Positions 16,563-26,144 of a stretch of 64,000 nt of DNA are shown in pieces. The notes beneath the pieces were generated by a model that was given only the letters and a program-made list of their open reading frames with translations, was not told the origin of the DNA and did not search any database. The first letter of the stretch is position 1; the number at the start of each line of letters is the position of its first letter. Where the stretch lies: assembly GCA_020351875.1 (NCBI GenBank), contig CP070671.1:2414866-2478865 (forward strand), in the 5' to 3' direction. The translations under genes were made by a program, and so were the position numbers. The stretch is from Chromatiales bacterium (lineage in GTDB: Bacteria > Pseudomonadota > Gammaproteobacteria > Steroidobacterales > GCA-2729495).

Positions 16563-18722
16563 ATGAAGCATCGCTGCCTGATGGGTGCGGCTGCTGCCGC
16601 CGCCGTGCTGAACGCCGGCCCGGCGCTGGCCCAAATGGATGAAATCGTGGTGGAAGCCACGCGTCGCGAGGCGGACCTGCAGTCTGTGCCGCTGGCCGTC
16701 ACGGCACTGGGCGCAGAACAGATCGCGAAACTGCAGATCGACACCACCCAGGACATTGGCGACAACGTGCCGAACCTGCAGACCTACACGGTCACTGCCG
16801 GTGCGCAGGCGCTGCAGCTGCACGCGCGCGGCGCAAGCGTGCAGAACCCCGGCTTCAACACCTCCGAATCGCCCGTAGGCTTCTACGTGGACGACGTGTA
16901 TCACGGCCGCCTGGCGTCGATCAACCTGGACCTGACCGACATCGAGCGCATCGAAGTGCTGCGCGGCCCGCAGGCCACGCTGTACGGCCGGAACACCATA
17001 GCGGGTGCCGTAAAGGTCATCACCCGCTCGCCGGGTGACGAACTCTTTGCCAATGCCTCCGTTGGCGCCGGCGACTATGACACTGTGCAGGCCAAGGGCG
17101 CGATCGGTGGCCCGATCATCGAAGGTGCGCTGGCAGCCTCGCTGGCCGTCAACTACCACCAGCGCGACGAGGGCTGGATCGACAATCCCACGACCGGCGA
17201 CGAGCTCGGCGAATTCGAAAACAAGATCGGCCGGCTCAAACTTCACTACTACGGTATCGACAATCTGGACGTGAACCTCAGCGTCTGGGGCGTGGACGCG
17301 CAAAACGACGGCTACAACGGGATTCCCTACGTGCCTTTCCTGCAGTCCAGCCCGACGGGTCCCGCCAGCCCCCTCGGCAATTTCTACGACAACTTCTCAT
17401 CTGGGGGCGTTAGCGACGGCGATACGGACCAGAGCGGCGGCAACCTGCAGGTCACCTGGGACGTCTGGGGCATGCAGCTGCGCAGCATTACGGCCATTGC
17501 GGATATCGACGATGAATTCAGCTTCGATCTCGCCGGTGGCGGGCTCGGCGGTGTCGCTGGTAGTGACGGCCTGCTGGTGGACTCCTCATCCAACATGGAT
17601 TCCTGGAGCCAGGAATTTCAGCTTCTTGGCACGAGCTTCAGTGACAAGCTGAGCTGGATCGCCGGCTTCTTCTACCTGAACGAAGACGGCGACCAGGTTT
17701 ACACCGGCGTTCTTGCCCCGTTCTTCGACTTCCGCGAAGACGTTGAAAACGAAACCGACAGCTATGCTGCATTCGCCGAGGGCACCTGGCAGTTCACCGA
17801 TCGGCTGAGTGCCACTGTAGGCCTGCGCTGGAGCAAGGACGAGAAGGACTACCGCATCACCTGTTCCGACGGGCCGGGCGGAGGCAACTCCTGTACGCCG
17901 ACGCCGTCGGGTAGCTTCACCGTCAGCCTGGACGAGAACTACGACGAATGGACGCCGAAGTTCGGTCTTGATTACCAGATCAACGAGAAGTGGCTGACCT
18001 ACCTGACCGCAGCCAAGGGCTTCCAGGCCGGTGGCTTTCAGACCCTGTGCTTTGGCAACTTGCAGTGCGCGGCCCGGGATTACGACCCGCAGACCGTCTG
18101 GTCCTACGAGGCGGGCTTCAAGGGCGACATGCTGGACGACACGGTGCGCCTGAACGCCGCGGTGTTCTATGCCGCCTACGAAGACATCCAGCAGACCGTC
18201 CCGACGCCCGTGTTCGATAATAACGTTCCGCCGAACATCATCGGTACGACATTCCCCCTCGACAACGTCGATGACGTGGACGTATGGGGTGTCGAACTGG
18301 AGACCTTCTGGACGCCCGTCGAAAACCTGAACTTCTTCGGCTCGCTCGGCTTCATGGATGCCGACGACGTGAGTGCCACGGGCAATGACTTGCCCTCCAA
18401 CCCGGACCTGACCGTGCGGTTGGGCTTCGACTACACCCGGGAACTGACCAGCGCCATAGAACTCTTTTTTGGCGCGGACCTGAACTACTCGGACAACTAC
18501 TACACCGAAGTCAACAATGACCTGCAGATCGATGATTACACGCGCGGTAATGGCTTTATTGGCATCGGGCGACCGGATGGTCGCTGGCAGCTGGTAGGGA
18601 CCATGAAGAACATCAGCGACGAAGACGACAACGTGTCGGGCCTTAACGTGCCCTTCGCGACCAATATCCGTACGCCGCTGCCGCCGCGGGAGTACATGGT
18701 GACCTTGAAGGTCGCTTACTGA
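16563..18722 (+). CDS. TonB-dependent outer-membrane receptor (copy 1)
   Basis: A 719-residue receptor. A signal peptide occupies residues 1-24 (cleavage after ALA), followed by a TonB-box-like DEIVVEATRRE. The plug domain carries IERIEVLRGPQATLYGRNTIAGAV and is followed by a long barrel with alternating aromatic strands, ending in a terminal aromatic residue (LKVAY). Length and plug phrases fit the FecA/Sphingomonad-type receptors used for siderophores or complex organics. The adjacent upstream MFS gene suggests uptake of an organic substrate. A terminator follows. Confidence 0.95.
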   Translation: MKHRCLMGAAAAAAVLNAGPALAQMDEIVVEATRREADLQSVPLAVTALGAEQIAKLQIDTTQDIGDNVPNLQTYTVTAGAQALQLHARGASVQNPGFNTSESPVGFYVDDVYHGRLASINLDLTDIERIEVLRGPQATLYGRNTIAGAVKVITRSPGDELFANASVGAGDYDTVQAKGAIGGPIIEGALAASLAVNYHQRDEGWIDNPTTGDELGEFENKIGRLKLHYYGIDNLDVNLSVWGVDAQNDGYNGIPYVPFLQSSPTGPASPLGNFYDNFSSGGVSDGDTDQSGGNLQVTWDVWGMQLRSITAIADIDDEFSFDLAGGGLGGVAGSDGLLVDSSSNMDSWSQEFQLLGTSFSDKLSWIAGFFYLNEDGDQVYTGVLAPFFDFREDVENETDSYAAFAEGTWQFTDRLSATVGLRWSKDEKDYRITCSDGPGGGNSCTPTPSGSFTVSLDENYDEWTPKFGLDYQINEKWLTYLTAAKGFQAGGFQTLCFGNLQCAARDYDPQTVWSYEAGFKGDMLDDTVRLNAAVFYAAYEDIQQTVPTPVFDNNVPPNIIGTTFPLDNVDDVDVWGVELETFWTPVENLNFFGSLGFMDADDVSATGNDLPSNPDLTVRLGFDYTRELTSAIELFFGADLNYSDNYYTEVNNDLQIDDYTRGNGFIGIGRPDGRWQLVGTMKNISDEDDNVSGLNVPFATNIRTPLPPREYMVTLKVAY

Positions 18723-18749
18723 TCGCGCAAGCAGTGCATTGATGCACAG

Positions 18750-18789
18750 GGCCGGCAGGTGCCATGACACCTGCCGGCCTTCTTCTTTG
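18750..18789 (+). terminator. Rho-independent terminator after the TonB receptor
   Basis: GGCCGGCAGGTG (18750-18761) pairs perfectly with CACCTGCCGGCC (18768-18779) across a 6-base loop, followed by TTCTTCTTT. Confidence 0.88.
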
Positions 18790-18874
18790 CGACAGAGCAG
18801 TGTCTGAAGCCAGTGATCATGGTCTCGCTTAACGGCGGCCTTCTGGGCTAATCTTGCGGCCGTCCGGGGGTGCC

Positions 18875-20062
18875 ATGAAGCGATTCGTCGAGATCCTGAT
18901 TCTGCTGACCGTCGTGATTAGCCTGGTCTACTGGCAGGACCCGTGGCTGTGGCGGCGTTACGCGGGCACCCTTTCGCAGTTAGCGGGCTCTGCCCCGCGG
19001 CTGCTGACGCCAAATGAAGTGATCCGCGGCAGCGGCGAACCGGCGCTCGAAGTCGCCGCTGCAGGCGAACGCAGCGTGAGCGACGAAGCCTTCACCGCAG
19101 CGGTAGAGTTTGCGCAGCGCTTCGACAGTTATGCGCTGGTGGTGCTGCAGGGCAACCGCGTGCAGCACGAGTGGTACGCCCCGGGCTGGGATGCAACCAG
19201 CCTCACGCAGTCGCAGTCCATGCACAAGTCGCTGCAGGCTTTGCTGATCGGGGTCGCGCTGGAAGCCGGTGACATCGAATCGCCGCAGGATCCCGTCGGC
19301 CGCTACGTCACCGAATGGGCCAGCGATCCCCGCGGCGCCATCACGCTGGAACAGCTGATGATGATGTCGTCCGGGCTCGCACAATACCGGTTCACGCTGA
19401 ATCCCTTCACCGACGACTACCGCTGGCTTTATTCCGGTGACACGCTCGGCCCCACGCTGCGCAACCCGCAGGCCGACTGGGCACCGGGCGACAAGTTCGA
19501 CTACAACAACATCAATGCCGAATTACTGGGCCTGGTGATCGAGCGCGCCACCGGCCAGCGCTACCCCCGGTATCTCGAGCAGAAGCTCTGGCAACCCATG
19601 GGCGGCGGTGAGGCGCGGGTCTGGCTGGACCACGAAGACGGCGACGCCTTTACGTCCTGCTGCCTGATGGCGACGGCCCGCGACTGGGCCCGCGTCGGCC
19701 AGGTCATGTTGAACCGGGGCGAGTATGCGGGCCGCCGCATCGTGAGCGCGGAATGGGTCGACCGGATGGTCAGCCCCGCGCCGGTGTCGAAATGGTACGG
19801 GTGGCAGACCTGGCTCGCCTACGACGAACAGGTGAACCCGCGCGCGGAGCTGGCTTCTGCCGGCGGCGCCTACGCGCGCAGCGAGGCTTTTCTTGCGGAA
19901 GACGTCTACTATTTCTCCGGCCGTGGCGCGCAACGGGTCTACGTGGTGCCATCGCGGGAGTTGGTCATCGTTCGCCTGGGTCCGGCCCTCGGGCCCAGGC
20001 CGCTGAAACCTGGTTGGGACAATGCATATCTCGTCAACACGATTATTCGCGGCATGGACTAG
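18875..20062 (+). CDS. Serine hydrolase of the beta-lactamase/penicillin-binding fold
   Basis: A 395-residue protein anchored by an N-terminal hydrophobic segment (residues 5-19), so it probably faces the periplasm. The class C / esterase motif SxxK is SMHK (115-118), and a YxN-like motif appears in FDYNNIN. The third motif region reads SGRGAQRVYVVPS. Family members include D-aminopeptidases, esterases and 6-aminohexanoate-dimer hydrolases (NylB-like). Resistance activity should not be assumed. ATG 18875 is chosen because it starts directly at the signal anchor. The 3' end overlaps the next gene by 41 bases, suggesting coupled expression. Confidence 0.88.
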   Translation: MKRFVEILILLTVVISLVYWQDPWLWRRYAGTLSQLAGSAPRLLTPNEVIRGSGEPALEVAAAGERSVSDEAFTAAVEFAQRFDSYALVVLQGNRVQHEWYAPGWDATSLTQSQSMHKSLQALLIGVALEAGDIESPQDPVGRYVTEWASDPRGAITLEQLMMMSSGLAQYRFTLNPFTDDYRWLYSGDTLGPTLRNPQADWAPGDKFDYNNINAELLGLVIERATGQRYPRYLEQKLWQPMGGGEARVWLDHEDGDAFTSCCLMATARDWARVGQVMLNRGEYAGRRIVSAEWVDRMVSPAPVSKWYGWQTWLAYDEQVNPRAELASAGGAYARSEAFLAEDVYYFSGRGAQRVYVVPSRELVIVRLGPALGPRPLKPGWDNAYLVNTIIRGMD

Positions 20063-21809
20063 ACCGGTCCGCCAGTTTGCACTGGTGCTCACGGGCGCCA
20101 TCGCACTGCAGGGCTGTGAGCCGGGTCCGCCGGAGATAGAAGCGGACGTGCTGATCATCGGCGCCGGCATTGCCGGGCTGTCGGCGGCGCTGGAGGCTAG
20201 CGAAGCGGGCGCAACCGTCACGCTGCTGGACATGAATTCCGTCGGCGGCGGTCACGCGGTGCAGGCCGGGGGCCTGTTCATGGTCGATACGCCACTGCAG
20301 GCGGTGAAAGGTATCGAAGACAGTGTTGACCTGGCCATCGCCGACATGCAGGCCTGGGGCGAAGACGCCGATCTCGCCTGGCTGCGGCGTTACGTGGAGG
20401 CCTCGCGCCCGGAGGTCTACGACTGGCTGACCCGCCTGGGCGTCGAGTTCGCGTTGCTGATGCCGGCGCCGGGCGAAACTTCCGTACCCCGCTTTCACTT
20501 CACGCGCGGCACGTCTGTGAATGTCGTGGTGCCGATGATGCGCACCGCACTCGATCGCGCGGGTGTTCGCTGGCGGATGAATACCGAGGCCACCGGCATC
20601 GGCGTTGCCGAAGACGGCACCTGGGAGATCGCCGCGAGAAACCTGCGTTTGGGCGATACGGAGCAGCTGAAAGCCCGGTCTGTCGTGATCGCGACGGGCG
20701 GCTTTGAAGGCAACCTGGAACGCGTGCGGGCGAACTGGCTGCCCGGCGTCGAGCAGCCCAAGCGCCTGCTGAATGGCGCCGGCCGCTTTGCCACGGGCTC
20801 CGGGCTGGATCTCGGCGCGCAGGCCGGCGCGGTACTCAATCGCCTGAACAAGCAGACGATCTTCGTGACCGGGTTTCCGAACCCGCGCGACCCGAGCGGT
20901 GAACATGGCCTGCTGGCCATGAACCCCACGGCGATCTTCGTCGACAACAGCGGGCGACGCTTCATGAACGAGGACGTGCCGCGCAAGACGCTGGAGACCA
21001 CGGTCCTGGCGATGCCGGGGCAAAGCTACTGGATGATCTTCGACAACAAGGGCCGGCGGCGTCTGCAGGTACGCGGCGCGCCGTGGCTGGACCGGGACAC
21101 GCTGGACAGCGAGATTCTCGGCAACCCGGAGATCGTGCAACGTGGCGATGACATCGCCACACTGGCCGCCGCCGCGGGCCTGCCGCCCAGCGAACTCGAA
21201 CTGACGATTGCGGCCTACAACGCGCAGGTTGTACTGGGCGAAGAAGACCAGTTCGGCCGCTTCAGTGCGGATATCGAAGAAGACAAACCCCCGACACTCG
21301 GCGAACCGCCCTTCTACGCCCTGCGGCTGTACCCGATGTCGCGCAAGAGCATGGGCGGACTGGTGATCGATGCGGATGCCCGGGTGCTCAACTCTGCCGG
21401 CGCCGCGCTGGCCGGACTTTACGCCGCTGGCGAAGCCACGGGCGTGGCCGGCATCAACGGCAGTCACGGGGGCTCCGGTACCTTCCTGGGACCGTCGGTT
21501 TTCACCGGTCGCATCGCCGGACGCACGGCCGCCAGGACTGCACTGCAAGACAGACCGGCGGGTGAAACAAGTGTCCCGCCAGCTGAGCCGGCGCCCGCCG
21601 GCGACGGCACCTTACTGGATGCAGCGGCCCTCGATGCGCTGCTGGCCAACTCGCGCCCGGGCTACTGGCACTTCGAGCAGGCCCACGCACTGGTCAGGGA
21701 ACGGGAATGGCGGTGTGCCGAGTGCCACGGGGAGCAATGGCCGACCCGCACTGCCGTTACCGCGCAAGAAAAACGGGCGCAGCTCGAGAGCTGCGCCCGC
21801 TGTCACTAA
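20022..21809 (+). CDS. FAD-dependent oxidoreductase with C-terminal diheme CxxCH motifs (flavocytochrome-like lipoprotein)
   Basis: A 595-residue flavoprotein of the fumarate reductase / 3-ketosteroid dehydrogenase superfamily. The N-terminus has a hydrophobic stretch ending IALQGC (Cys32), a plausible lipobox. The dinucleotide fold is VLIIGAGIAGLSAALEAS (43-60), and late FAD-contact motifs are MSRKSMGGLVID and AAGEATGVAGINGSHGGSG. The last 31 residues hold CAECH (565-569) and CARCH (591-595, the very C-terminus), two heme c attachment motifs. In known flavocytochrome c3 the heme domain is N-terminal, so this order is unusual. A periplasmic reductase or dehydrogenase is likely; the substrate is unknown. 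Confidence 0.88.
   Translation: MHISSTRLFAAWTRPVRQFALVLTGAIALQGCEPGPPEIEADVLIIGAGIAGLSAALEASEAGATVTLLDMNSVGGGHAVQAGGLFMVDTPLQAVKGIEDSVDLAIADMQAWGEDADLAWLRRYVEASRPEVYDWLTRLGVEFALLMPAPGETSVPRFHFTRGTSVNVVVPMMRTALDRAGVRWRMNTEATGIGVAEDGTWEIAARNLRLGDTEQLKARSVVIATGGFEGNLERVRANWLPGVEQPKRLLNGAGRFATGSGLDLGAQAGAVLNRLNKQTIFVTGFPNPRDPSGEHGLLAMNPTAIFVDNSGRRFMNEDVPRKTLETTVLAMPGQSYWMIFDNKGRRRLQVRGAPWLDRDTLDSEILGNPEIVQRGDDIATLAAAAGLPPSELELTIAAYNAQVVLGEEDQFGRFSADIEEDKPPTLGEPPFYALRLYPMSRKSMGGLVIDADARVLNSAGAALAGLYAAGEATGVAGINGSHGGSGTFLGPSVFTGRIAGRTAARTALQDRPAGETSVPPAEPAPAGDGTLLDAAALDALLANSRPGYWHFEQAHALVREREWRCAECHGEQWPTRTAVTAQEKRAQLESCARCH
21769..21799 (-). terminator. Terminator of the minus-strand TonB receptor, embedded in the flavoprotein coding end
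   Basis: CGGGCGCAGCTC and GAGCTGCGCCCG form 12-bp perfect arms around a 2-base centre. On the minus strand the hairpin is followed by GTTTTTCTTG. It lies 24 bases past the receptor stop but inside the flavoprotein codons for the second heme motif region. Confidence 0.85.
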
Positions 21810-21822
21810 CAGGTTGAAGCGC

Positions 21823-24591
21823 CTAGCTGCCGCCGAAGCGCGCGCGTGCCGTGATGCCCCATGTCCGCAACTGCGGATAGCTCACCGTGTAACGGAACGG
21901 GAAGAACTGGTTTGGGCCATTGCCCAGTGGGCGGTCACCGTAGATGTTGTCCGTGTTACCAAAGAACACATCTCTAAACGAGGCCGACGCGTCCTGCTCC
22001 TCGAACAGGTTCTTCACCCAGAACTCCAGCGAGTAACGATCCGACGTCAGGCCCAAGCGCACATTGGTGTAGGTGTGACTCGGGATACGCGCCAGGTTGT
22101 CGTCCTGCGGATACCAGTCGTCCTCGTAGGTCCAGTCGGCGCGACCGAAGACCTCCCAGCTCTCGTTCAGCACGCTCAGACCGACTGGCCGCGTGTAGGT
22201 GGCACTGAGTCGCGCCTGCCATGGCGGCTGACGGGCTACCTGGTTGCCGTCTATCCGGCCGCAATAGTCGGGAACCACCTCACCGGCCGAAAAATCCACC
22301 TCGCATGACCCGTCGGCATTGCCATAGGCATCAAACAGGCGAAGGCTGTCCAGCTTTGCGTCGTCCCACTGGGCGTCCTGGTAGGAGATGCCGCCATTGA
22401 AAAGCCAGTTCTCGTTGGGGGCGAAATTGAGCGACGATTCCCAACCCCACACGGAGGCCTCACCGGCGATTTGCGTCACGGCCTCAGGTTGCTCCAGACG
22501 CACGCCGGTCCCCGGAGCCTCCTCGAAGGTGGCCCGGATCGCCGCATCGGACCAGTCATTGTAGAAGCCGATCAACTCGAACTGGACTTTACCCTCAGCG
22601 AAGGTGCCCTTGGTGCCGAGCTCATAGCTCGTAATCTTTTCCTTGTCTACCGGAATTGCGGTACAGAATGAATCATCATTCACGACGGGATTCCCGTTGA
22701 TGTCCTGACCGACACACGAGACCAGCCCATTGCTGGGTAAGGTGTTGCCCGACACAGTCTCGATCGTCCCGCTCTTCGTTCCGTTGGCGACCGTGCCGTA
22801 GAGCAGCCATTCATCACTGGGTCGGAATTCCAGGGTCAGCCGTCCGGTCCAGAAGTCCCAGTCTTCGTCACCGCTAATTGAGAGATCCGTGTAATTGTAG
22901 GCAACACCATCGGGAACATTGTCTGAGGGGTCCGTGGGATCTAAGTCTGTGCAGCCAAGCCCGCCCGGGCCCGGACAACCGGGCGGTGCGTTGTTGAGGC
23001 TGCGAGTATTCGTGTTCTCTTCCTGGTAGGTGTAGCGGATTTCCGCGCGCGCTGTGAAGCGCTCGTCGAGGAAATCCAGTTCCAGCCAGGCAAAACTCGC
23101 CCACGACTCGATGTCCGTGTCCACCCTGGAACTCGATGAGTCCAGATCGCCATTCGGCGAGAACCAGGGCCCGAAGGCCGGAGTCCCAATCGCGATCACA
23201 CCGGGTGGACCCCCCGGGGTCAGGGGCACGAAGGGACCGAAGCGACTATCGTTTAGGTCGTAACTCGGCGGCAGCGGCTCGGTCGCAATCAACGAACCCT
23301 GCGCCCTGGCCTTGAATTCACTGTCAAAGTAGTAGAAACCACCGCCACCTCGCAAAGCCTCGTCCTGCGGACTGGCGAACCGGAGCTCGGTGCTCCACTC
23401 CTCAGTCTCGTCCTTGCCTGCGGGCTGTTCGAGCCCTGCCAGTGCAACTTCCACGCCGACATAATTGAAACAGGAGAACGAGCCACCCGGGCAAAACTCG
23501 AAGGGTTGTCGGTTACCCAAGTTGCGCGCACCATCATCCACGGCTTGCTGCTCCGTCTTGCTGTAGCCCGTCAGCCAGGTAAAGGTTCCAAGGTCGAGAT
23601 CCCAGTTGACGTTGAGACTCGCGCGGGTCAGATCACGGTCTTCACCCAGGTCCGCCCGAATTTTGTTGACAGTATCGTCACCACTCGTGTTCGGGTATCC
23701 GGCGGCCGAAAGCCTGTCGTTCTGTGAATCCAGGTCCGGGATACGGCCGCAAAATGCCGCCAGCCTCTGCGTGGTCCCATCTACCGGGTCCACCGCGATG
23801 TCCTGGCAATTCATCGGCAAGGAGGTCGTTGGGCTGATGTCGATTTCGTCGTCCGAGTAGTACACCGTGCCGACGACTTCGAAATTTTCGGCTGGCAACC
23901 ATTCCAGCTTGCCGATGTAGGTCTTGTACTCGCGGCCGCCCACATCATTACCGCCGAGATTGTCCTCGTAGGTGCCATCGAAATCGTCATAGCCGGCGGC
24001 GATCAGGCCCCTTAACTGATCGCCAAGAATCGGGCCACCGATCTGGATGCGTCCGGCCAGCCGGGAGTCGCTGCCGCCCGTGGCGTCCACCTTGACCTCG
24101 AATTCTTCCGGCGCACGCCTTGTCACGTAGTTGATCGCACCGCTGAATGCGTTACGGCCGTACAGGGTCGACTGCGGGCCCTTCACGACCTCAATGCGCT
24201 CCACATCGAGGAAGTTGAAGTTCAAACCCTCGCGGCCGGCAACATAAACGCCATCGACAAAACTCGCGACGTTGGTCTCGCCGAAGATGTCGGTCTGCGC
24301 AACACCGCGAATAATGGGCGTTGGCAGGAAGTCGCCGATGGGATTGAAGAAACTGAGGCCCGGCGTAAAGGCAGCCACATCGTTCAGATCAACGATGCCA
24401 GCGCGTTCAATGGTGTCGCTCGACAGTGCGGTGATTGACAGGGGGACGTCCTGCAGGGACTCTTCGACCTTCCGCGCGCTGACGATGATCTCTTCGAACT
24501 GCGCCGCCGCCGGCACCGGGCCGAAGGCGATGGTCAAAGCCAAAAGACACTGCCCCACGGTGACGGCAGTCACCCGCGTACTAAAAGTCAT
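21823..24591 (-). CDS. TonB-dependent outer-membrane receptor (copy 2)
   Basis: A 922-residue receptor with a signal peptide (1-30, ending PAAAQ) and a TonB-box-like EEIIVSARKVEES. The plug carries VERIEVVKGPQSTLYGRNAFSG. The long barrel contains Asp/Asn-rich loops and a C-terminal aromatic region. ATG 24591 follows GGGGGAG. It is considerably longer than copy 1 at 16563 and diverges in the loops, so a different substrate is likely. It is divergent from an MFS carrier 87 bases away, again pairing a receptor with an inner-membrane transporter. Confidence 0.95.
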   Translation of the reverse strand: MTFSTRVTAVTVGQCLLALTIAFGPVPAAAQFEEIIVSARKVEESLQDVPLSITALSSDTIERAGIVDLNDVAAFTPGLSFFNPIGDFLPTPIIRGVAQTDIFGETNVASFVDGVYVAGREGLNFNFLDVERIEVVKGPQSTLYGRNAFSGAINYVTRRAPEEFEVKVDATGGSDSRLAGRIQIGGPILGDQLRGLIAAGYDDFDGTYEDNLGGNDVGGREYKTYIGKLEWLPAENFEVVGTVYYSDDEIDISPTTSLPMNCQDIAVDPVDGTTQRLAAFCGRIPDLDSQNDRLSAAGYPNTSGDDTVNKIRADLGEDRDLTRASLNVNWDLDLGTFTWLTGYSKTEQQAVDDGARNLGNRQPFEFCPGGSFSCFNYVGVEVALAGLEQPAGKDETEEWSTELRFASPQDEALRGGGGFYYFDSEFKARAQGSLIATEPLPPSYDLNDSRFGPFVPLTPGGPPGVIAIGTPAFGPWFSPNGDLDSSSSRVDTDIESWASFAWLELDFLDERFTARAEIRYTYQEENTNTRSLNNAPPGCPGPGGLGCTDLDPTDPSDNVPDGVAYNYTDLSISGDEDWDFWTGRLTLEFRPSDEWLLYGTVANGTKSGTIETVSGNTLPSNGLVSCVGQDINGNPVVNDDSFCTAIPVDKEKITSYELGTKGTFAEGKVQFELIGFYNDWSDAAIRATFEEAPGTGVRLEQPEAVTQIAGEASVWGWESSLNFAPNENWLFNGGISYQDAQWDDAKLDSLRLFDAYGNADGSCEVDFSAGEVVPDYCGRIDGNQVARQPPWQARLSATYTRPVGLSVLNESWEVFGRADWTYEDDWYPQDDNLARIPSHTYTNVRLGLTSDRYSLEFWVKNLFEEQDASASFRDVFFGNTDNIYGDRPLGNGPNQFFPFRYTVSYPQLRTWGITARARFGGS

Positions 24592-24678
24592 TGCGACTCC
24601 CCCTGGATACTCACTCCCCCGGCGCCGCCCGCAGACGAACTGACGCATCTGAAGTCATGATACTCCTTGACGCACACG

Positions 24679-26097
24679 ATGCAAAAAGGCCACGGTTGGC
24701 TTATGCCCGAAAGCCACAAAGTCTCCAGCGACGCGAAAACGCAACAATCTGTTAGCGGTGGGGACGGCTACCCGGAGCCGACATACGCCTGGTACGTGGT
24801 CGGTGTACTCACCCTCGCCTACATGGTCTCGTTCCTCGACCGCCAGGTGATGGCGCTGCTGATCGACCCGATTCGCCGCGACCTCGACCTGTCTGACACC
24901 CAGATCAGCCTACTGCTGGGGCTCGCCTTTTCCATTTTCTATACGCTGCTCGGCATCCCGATCGGGCGCCTGGCCGACCGCCGCAGCCGGCGCGGCATCA
25001 TCGCGGTGGGCATCACGATCTGGTGCTTCATGACGGCCGCCTGCGGCCTCGCGCGCAACTTCTGGCAACTGTTTCTCGCGCGGGTGGGTGTGGGTGTCGG
25101 CGAAGCCGCGCTGAACCCCAGCGCGCTGTCGATGATCAGTGACTATTTTCCGCGGGAACGGCGGGGCCGGGCCGTCTCCATCTACAACATGGGCGTGTCG
25201 CTCGGCGCCGGTATCGCCTACATCGTCGGTGGCTGGATCATCGGCCTGGTGAACAAGGCGCCACCCGTCGAACTGCCGGTGGTCGGCGAACTGTTCGCGT
25301 GGCAAACGGTGTTTCTCGTGGTTGGCCTGCCCGGACTGGTCATCGCACTGCTGATGGCAACGGTGCGCGAACCGTCGCGTAAGGGCCGCATCACGGTGAC
25401 CGACGCGAGCGGGCGGGCAACGCAGGACATCAGCATTGCCGAAACCCTGCGCTTTGTCGGCACCCGCTGGCGGACTTACACCACCCACATGGTAGGCATG
25501 TCGGTCGTGACCATCATCGGTTACGGGCTGTTCTTCTGGATACCGACCATGTTCATCCGCACCTGGAATTGGGACATCACGGAAATCAGCCTGGCCTATG
25601 GACTGGTGAACCTGATTTGCGGCCCTATCGGCGTCACGCTGGCGGGCACCATTGCCGACCGCCGCTACCGGCGTGGCGAGAAAGACAGCCTGATGCGCGT
25701 GTGCTTCGCGTTCATGCTGATTTTCGTGCCGACTGCGGCCATTGCACCGCTGATGCCAACCGGCGAGCTGGCCATCGTCGTGCTGATTCCGTCGGCTGTC
25801 GGCGGCGCGGCCGTCACCGCCGCAGGCGCAGCCGCCCTGATGATGTACACGCCCAACCAGCTGCGCGCGCAGGTCACGGCGTTGTACTACTTCGTCATCA
25901 ACGTCCTCGGACTGACAATCGGTCCCACCGCGGTCGCGCTGGTCACAGACTACGGCTTCGGCGACGATCTCGCGCTGCGCTATTCGCTGGCGATCGTTTG
26001 CGCAGGGGCAGGCGCGTTTGCCGTCGGTTTCCTGATCGCCAACCTGAGGTATTACGGGCCGGCCGTCACGGAAATGGAACACGCGGAAGCCGGATAA
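24679..26097 (+). CDS. MFS transporter (spinster-like family)
   Basis: A 472-residue, 12-TM carrier with the signatures FLDRQVMALLIDPIRRDL in the first helix and GRLADRRSRR in loop 2-3. This is typical of the spinster-like MFS proteins that often neighbour TonB receptors in aromatic- and steroid-degrading bacteria. The start is uncertain: ATG 24679 is used, ATG 24703 (MPESHKVSS) and TTG 24667 are in frame, and none has a strong ribosome site. It probably imports the solute taken up by the divergent receptor. Confidence 0.9.
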   Translation: MQKGHGWLMPESHKVSSDAKTQQSVSGGDGYPEPTYAWYVVGVLTLAYMVSFLDRQVMALLIDPIRRDLDLSDTQISLLLGLAFSIFYTLLGIPIGRLADRRSRRGIIAVGITIWCFMTAACGLARNFWQLFLARVGVGVGEAALNPSALSMISDYFPRERRGRAVSIYNMGVSLGAGIAYIVGGWIIGLVNKAPPVELPVVGELFAWQTVFLVVGLPGLVIALLMATVREPSRKGRITVTDASGRATQDISIAETLRFVGTRWRTYTTHMVGMSVVTIIGYGLFFWIPTMFIRTWNWDITEISLAYGLVNLICGPIGVTLAGTIADRRYRRGEKDSLMRVCFAFMLIFVPTAAIAPLMPTGELAIVVLIPSAVGGAAVTAAGAAALMMYTPNQLRAQVTALYYFVINVLGLTIGPTAVALVTDYGFGDDLALRYSLAIVCAGAGAFAVGFLIANLRYYGPAVTEMEHAEAG

Positions 26098-26144
26098 CCG
26101 TGGGCAAGACGCTGCCCCGCCGCTGGCCTCGGACCGAAACGTGC

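Noticed and set aside
17586..18770. A 394-codon minus-strand open frame
   Set aside because: It is antisense to the TonB receptor and crosses the terminator beyond its stop.
18875..20062. Beta-lactamase resistance gene
   Set aside because: SxxK and YxN motifs are shared with esterases and peptidases; the third motif is atypical and a membrane anchor is present.
20043..21548. A 501-codon minus-strand open frame
   Set aside because: It is antisense to the flavoprotein, which has clear FAD and heme motifs; the antisense translation has none.
24910..26082. A 390-codon minus-strand open frame
   Set aside because: It is antisense to the MFS gene; its composition (His, Asp, Arg and Gln rich) is the usual shadow of GC-biased codons.
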